Assembly (NCBI RefSeq): GCF_000063445.1
Contig: NC_009464.1
Span: 2,232,001-2,296,000, forward strand
Length of the DNA stretch: 64,000 nucleotides
From: Methanocella arvoryzae MRE50
GTDB lineage: Archaea; Halobacteriota; Methanocellia; Methanocellales; Methanocellaceae
Direction: 5' to 3'
Within the stretch, counting starts at the first letter, position 1; each line of letters opens with the position of its first letter. Below are positions 61,097 through 64,000 of the stretch, one piece after another. The position numbers were made by a program, and so were the translations under genes. Under the pieces are notes generated by a model. It had not been told where the DNA came from. It searched no databases and worked only from the letters and a program-made list of their open reading frames with translations.

Positions 61097-61915
61097 CTGA
61101 ACTTTAAACCATACATAACTGTACTTAAACTGAAAAGCAGCCTGGTAGACCTGGCTGTCATAGCCGCTACATGTGCCATTCTGGGCACGTGGGACTACCG
61201 GGTAGCGATTGCCACCCTCGCGGGCGTCATGATCCACGGCGCCTGCGACATCATGAACGACATCTACGACGTCGAGATAGACAAGATCTGCAAGCCGAAA
61301 GGCATGATCGTCTCGGGCCAGATCCCGGTGAAGATTGCATGGGTCTACATGGGCTTGCTCTTCGCGGCGGCGCTCGCCATATCGCTCTGGCTGAGCCCCG
61401 TCCTGTTTGCCTGCTTCTTGGCCGGCATCGTGGTCGGGGGCGTCATGTACTCTCACCCCCTGTTCAGGTTCAAAGACCTGCCCGGCGTTGCTATGCTGGA
61501 CATGGCCGTCTGCTTCTCGCTGGAGTCGATAGGCATATGGAGTCTATATGCCCCGGTGGATAGTACTGCCCTGCTGGTCGCCGCTTACGTCTTCATCCTG
61601 ACCTTCTGCCTCACCTTCATGAAAGACTTCAAAGACGTGGCCGGGGATGTCAGCTCTCTGCCCCTCCTGCTGGGCACGGGCCGGGCTGCCAGAGTCTGCT
61701 GTGTATTGGCGCTGCTGCCGATCGTTCCTCTGATGTATCTGGCCTTGCAGTACCATTTCCTTGTGCTGGCGATCGTCGTCTACCTGTGGGCGGCAATCAG
61801 GTGTATCACAGTCCTGCTGGGCGACCCTGTTAAAGAGGGGGTGAAGCTCAAGGGCAGGATGATCACGGCGCTGACGGTGCCGAATTTTGTGATGCTGCTG
61901 ACAGCTATCATCTAA
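61097..61915 (+). CDS. UbiA family prenyltransferase with a non-standard start codon
   Basis: The first aspartate motif is NDIYDVEID (N54 onward), the second KDFKDVAGD near 184, and about eight membrane helices are present, as in UbiA-type enzymes that join polyprenyl groups to acceptors. In archaea this includes digeranylgeranylglyceryl phosphate synthase and others; the acceptor is not known. The first ATG in frame (61229) is inside helix 2 and loses helix 1. The frame is open upstream to GGAGGT at 61082-61087, and CTG (61097) or ATT (61094) lies 6-9 bases after it; the protein from there starts NFKPYITVLKLKSSLVDLAV. Length is then 272 aa, normal for the family. Confidence 0.82.
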   Translation: MNFKPYITVLKLKSSLVDLAVIAATCAILGTWDYRVAIATLAGVMIHGACDIMNDIYDVEIDKICKPKGMIVSGQIPVKIAWVYMGLLFAAALAISLWLSPVLFACFLAGIVVGGVMYSHPLFRFKDLPGVAMLDMAVCFSLESIGIWSLYAPVDSTALLVAAYVFILTFCLTFMKDFKDVAGDVSSLPLLLGTGRAARVCCVLALLPIVPLMYLALQYHFLVLAIVVYLWAAIRCITVLLGDPVKEGVKLKGRMITALTVPNFVMLLTAII

Positions 61916-61955
61916 ATTTAGGCAGCAAAACGCCGTATCGACTCTTACCGCGCAG

Positions 61956-61990
61956 GCACGGGGAATATGAGTTCTCCCGTGCTGGTTTTT
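61956..61990 (+). terminator. Terminator of the ubiA-type gene
   Basis: GCACGGG (61956-61962) pairs with CCCGTGC (61976-61982), followed by TGGTTTTT. It lies 40 bases after the ubiA stop codon and ends eight bases before the next regulator's start. Confidence 0.6.
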
Positions 61991-61997
61991 ACGAGTA

Positions 61998-62720
61998 TTG
62001 AAGACAGCTGAAGGGCCCGTATCCCTTGCCGAAATAAAAGAGCACTTCAACATTACGTCTGCCAATGCAATACCGCGTCTAAAAGACCTGGCGGAACTGA
62101 ACCTGGTCGTCAAGGAAGACGGTAAATACTGCCTGACTACTACGGGGCTGATCCTGGCCAAAAGGCTCCGGAGTATGGATAGTCTGGCGCAAATCCTCGT
62201 GAAGGGCGATCAGTTCCTGAACGGGCACGACTTATCCCCCATTCCGGATAAGCTGGTGGAAAGGATCGACGAGCTGGGGGATTGCAGTGTAATCAGCAAC
62301 GAAATGGAGAACATAACGGCCACCCATGGCCAGATCTACAATCGGTTACCGAATTCAAAACATATTGTGGGTATCTCTCCTGTACTTACTCAGGTATACC
62401 CGAAGATATATCTCGCTCAGGCAATGCGTGGAATACCGGTTTCACTCGTTGTTACGGAAAAGGTTTTTAATAGAATCGAAGATGAGTACCCGGATTTCCT
62501 GAAATCGTACCTGAGCTACCATAATGCAAAGATGTACGCAGTGGAAGATGCAAAACTGGCCCTGGTTGTGACGAACGACTTTTTATCGATGTACCTATAC
62601 AATAAAGGCGGCACTTTGAACATCATGAACAGTATCATAACCTTCGATGAATCGGCTACCAAGTGGGGTGCTGAGCTGTTCGCCGAATATTTGGCCCGAG
62701 CGCGTGAAATCCATGGCTAA
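61998..62720 (+). CDS. FilR1-type regulator, apparently 5'-truncated
   Basis: Alignment by eye with the regulator at 60071 is strong over almost the full length (for example VYPKIYLAQAMRGIPVSLVV, ESATKWGAELFAEYLARAREI). The first 15-18 residues, including helix 1 of the winged helix, are missing: the frame is closed by a TGA at 61968-61970 and the first possible start is TTG at 61998, directly after a terminator and without a Shine-Dalgarno. The 240-codon body has no stop or frameshift. It may be a recent 5'-truncated duplicate, or be translated as a protein with a shortened DNA-binding domain. Confidence 0.65.
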   Translation: MKTAEGPVSLAEIKEHFNITSANAIPRLKDLAELNLVVKEDGKYCLTTTGLILAKRLRSMDSLAQILVKGDQFLNGHDLSPIPDKLVERIDELGDCSVISNEMENITATHGQIYNRLPNSKHIVGISPVLTQVYPKIYLAQAMRGIPVSLVVTEKVFNRIEDEYPDFLKSYLSYHNAKMYAVEDAKLALVVTNDFLSMYLYNKGGTLNIMNSIITFDESATKWGAELFAEYLARAREIHG

Positions 62721-63084
62721 GGGAAAACTCGTCGGGCCCAGTTCCTCCTCCTTTTAATAATTCTGGCAACTACCGTTCCATATGTGTAAATGATGCCGGA
62801 CTATATAGTAGAATGGCAGGATACTGTCCAGAGAGACAATTGAGGCACTATTGTCCGATCAGATACGAGCAGTACCATGCCATCGTGGCAGGCATTCGTC
62901 TTGAATACTTCTATATGGTATAAAATTAGCATCATCAATTGTTAACTATATTTCCTATCTAAAGCTAGTGGTGGTAATACCACCACAATTATAAATATTT
63001 TAAGTTACTATTTTCCGTTGTAATCGCTTGAATAGTGGCCGGCTGTAAAGGCTGGCTGTCGGGCGGTTAAGGAAGTTTGATCAA
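62721..63084. other. Regulatory gap upstream of the secreted protein gene
   Basis: This 364-base AT-rich gap has no open frame of note. It contains the operator-like palindrome at 62968 and the TATA element at 62989, and then about 65 bases of leader before the ATG at 63085. A possible second TATA-like sequence, TGGTATAAAATTA, is at 62916-62928. Confidence 0.5.
62968..62986. promoter_or_regulatory. Operator-like palindrome GTGGTGGT-AAT-ACCACCAC
   Basis: Perfect 8-base arms around a 3-base centre lie two bases upstream of AATTATAAATATTTT (62987-63001), the likely TATA box of the secreted protein gene. Spacing next to the TATA box suggests direct control of TBP/TFB recruitment by a dimeric regulator. 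Confidence 0.55.
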
Positions 63085-63525
63085 ATGGTAAAGAAGAACA
63101 GAATTATGACTCTGCTGCTCGCCGCGACAGTGCTCGCTGTGTTCGCCAGCAGCTTTGCAAGTGCAGCTACGGTATCGATACCTGATGGCAAGAGCAGGAT
63201 CTACAGTAACGCGGCTGTCCAGTGGACAGGCGATATTGGATCCACGAACATTAACCTGGGCGATGCCCTTAGCTGGAATGTACAGTATAAAAATGAGATG
63301 GGCGAAACAATAAACGCAATGAGCAATTATAAATTCGGTAGCATGGGGATGGTAAATGGTCACACTTATGCATACAATATAAACGGTGGCTCGACCTGGA
63401 CGTCTAGCAGTGCATTCACGACCACTACTTCCTCCCAGTATATGTACGATATCTACAGGGATCACTACTACTGGAGCGATTCCCGGTGTGCAGAAACATC
63501 GTACGTTATGCAGGATCTCTATTAA
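63085..63525 (+). CDS. small secreted hypothetical protein
   Basis: A clear signal peptide (KKNRIMTLLLAATVLAVFASSFASA) directs this 146-residue protein outside the cell; the mature part is about 118 residues, rich in Ser, Thr, Tyr and Asn, with one Cys near the end (SRCAETS). No family is recognised. The next gene, 33 bases downstream, is an ABC-2-type permease, so it may be exported by or act with that transporter. The palindrome and TATA box upstream imply regulated expression. Confidence 0.6.
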   Translation: MVKKNRIMTLLLAATVLAVFASSFASAATVSIPDGKSRIYSNAAVQWTGDIGSTNINLGDALSWNVQYKNEMGETINAMSNYKFGSMGMVNGHTYAYNINGGSTWTSSSAFTTTTSSQYMYDIYRDHYYWSDSRCAETSYVMQDLY

Positions 63526-63558
63526 GTTGCCCAACCTTTTACGTTTTTTGGTGGTACC

Positions 63559-64000
63559 ATGAATAACGTCTTGATAGTAGCGAGAAAGGAGTTTGCTGAC
63601 ATCATCAAAAATCCTGCAGTAATCGTAGCCATTCTATCGTACGTAATATTAATATTATCGTATATATACATCGATTATAATTATCAGGATGAAATAGCAA
63701 GACGAATGATATTTCATAGAATGTATAGCCTTTATGTTGGTTTTGGCTGTATTGTTCCAGTCTTTATTGGTTTTGCCTCGATCGCCTCGGAATACGGTGG
63801 CACGCTGAATACACTGATCACCAAGCCACTATACAGGGACACAATAATCAATGGCAAGATGATCGCCTGCATATGCAGTATTCTTTGCATAAACGTCGTA
63901 TCTTTCCTATTTATGGTATCGCTGATGATCGCACTGTTTGGAGAAACGGCAAGCCAAACGTTGTTAAGCTCTTTTGACCAGATATCTGTACTCTTCTTAT
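63559..64000 (+). CDS. ABC-2 type transporter permease (3' end cut by the window)
   Basis: The ATG at 63559 opens VLIVARKEFADIIKNPAV, the typical N-terminus of ABC-2 permeases (a short cytoplasmic helix, then the first membrane helix, residues 18-38). It continues through YVGFGCIVPVFIGFASIASEYGGTLNTL and TKPLYRDTIINGKMIACI, which match such permeases. The frame runs open off the window end (147 codons). It is strongly AT-rich compared with most of the window, which hints at transfer. An ATPase partner may follow. Confidence 0.78.
   Translation, partial: MNNVLIVARKEFADIIKNPAVIVAILSYVILILSYIYIDYNYQDEIARRMIFHRMYSLYVGFGCIVPVFIGFASIASEYGGTLNTLITKPLYRDTIINGKMIACICSILCINVVSFLFMVSLMIALFGETASQTLLSSFDQISVLFL

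Noticed and set aside
1-64000. tRNA, rRNA or replication origin
   Set aside because: I saw no T-loop-like GGTTCRANNCC with matching stems, no rRNA conserved strings and no ORB-type repeats or orc1/cdc6 gene. A tRNA search program would be needed to exclude a short gene.

Overview
The window is a chromosome segment of a methanogenic euryarchaeon. The clearest marker is an intact mer gene (F420-dependent methylene-H4MPT reductase). It is supported by archaeal housekeeping genes (Hel308, Cgi121, aRF1, archaeal RNase J, NreA, type II GAPDH, CDP-archaeol synthase CarS), a Tfx-type regulator and three FilR1-type methanogenesis regulators. The moderately GC-rich composition and gene set fit the Methanocellales (Methanocella-like). 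That placement is my inference; no rRNA or tRNA gene was seen in the window.

Layout. 0-13.6 kb: Hel308 helicase, KEOPS subunit Cgi121, a Cys-rich DUF3795 protein, divergent fdhD / tfx-DUF1786, argS-aRF1, RNase J and mer. 13.7-19 kb: deoC, a 1052-residue surface protein of 11 Ig-like domains, and a TPR protein. 19-28 kb: ilvE, a lone antiporter-like proton channel subunit abutting a hydrogenase maturation protease, acylphosphatase, GAPDH, two DUF2085 membrane proteins, and two AI-2E-family permeases around a small zinc-finger protein. 28-41 kb: carboxypeptidase Taq, GNAT, DUF89, GT4 glycosyltransferase, alpha/beta hydrolase, a GyrI-like gene with an in-frame amber codon, a beta-propeller lipoprotein, M29 aminopeptidase, NreA and an anchored hypothetical protein. 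41-54 kb: hypCAE, carS, pyrE, a FilR1-type regulator, purD, a soluble histidine kinase, a HAD hydrolase, a TPR protein and aroA-aroC. 54-64 kb: three tandem paralogous membrane proteins, a winged-helix/CoA-disulfide-reductase-like pair, a candidate non-coding RNA, a UbiA prenyltransferase flanked by two related regulators, and at the right edge a small secreted protein followed by a truncated ABC-2 permease.

The most unusual content is intergenic. Many long gaps are foldback arrays: inverted arms built from degenerate 6-7-base words repeated about every 9 bases around an AT-rich centre. Different families use different words (CACAGATT, CACAGAG, GCCAAG, AACGCCAAA, CGCAAAG, GAGGTC). Several copies are homologous along their full length, some carry terminal inverted repeats, and some are nested inside one another (6418-7008, 10342-10800, 56926-57370). 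They lie between convergent or tandem genes; I found none in a divergent promoter region. No transposase is present, so any mobilisation would have to be in trans.

Other points to follow: two genes whose Shine-Dalgarno position and protein architecture imply non-ATG/GTG/TTG starts (17658 and 61097), operator-like palindromes beside TATA boxes at 62968 and 61037, and an 18-bp in-frame tandem repeat in an acetyltransferase. No CRISPR array or complete insertion sequence was found.
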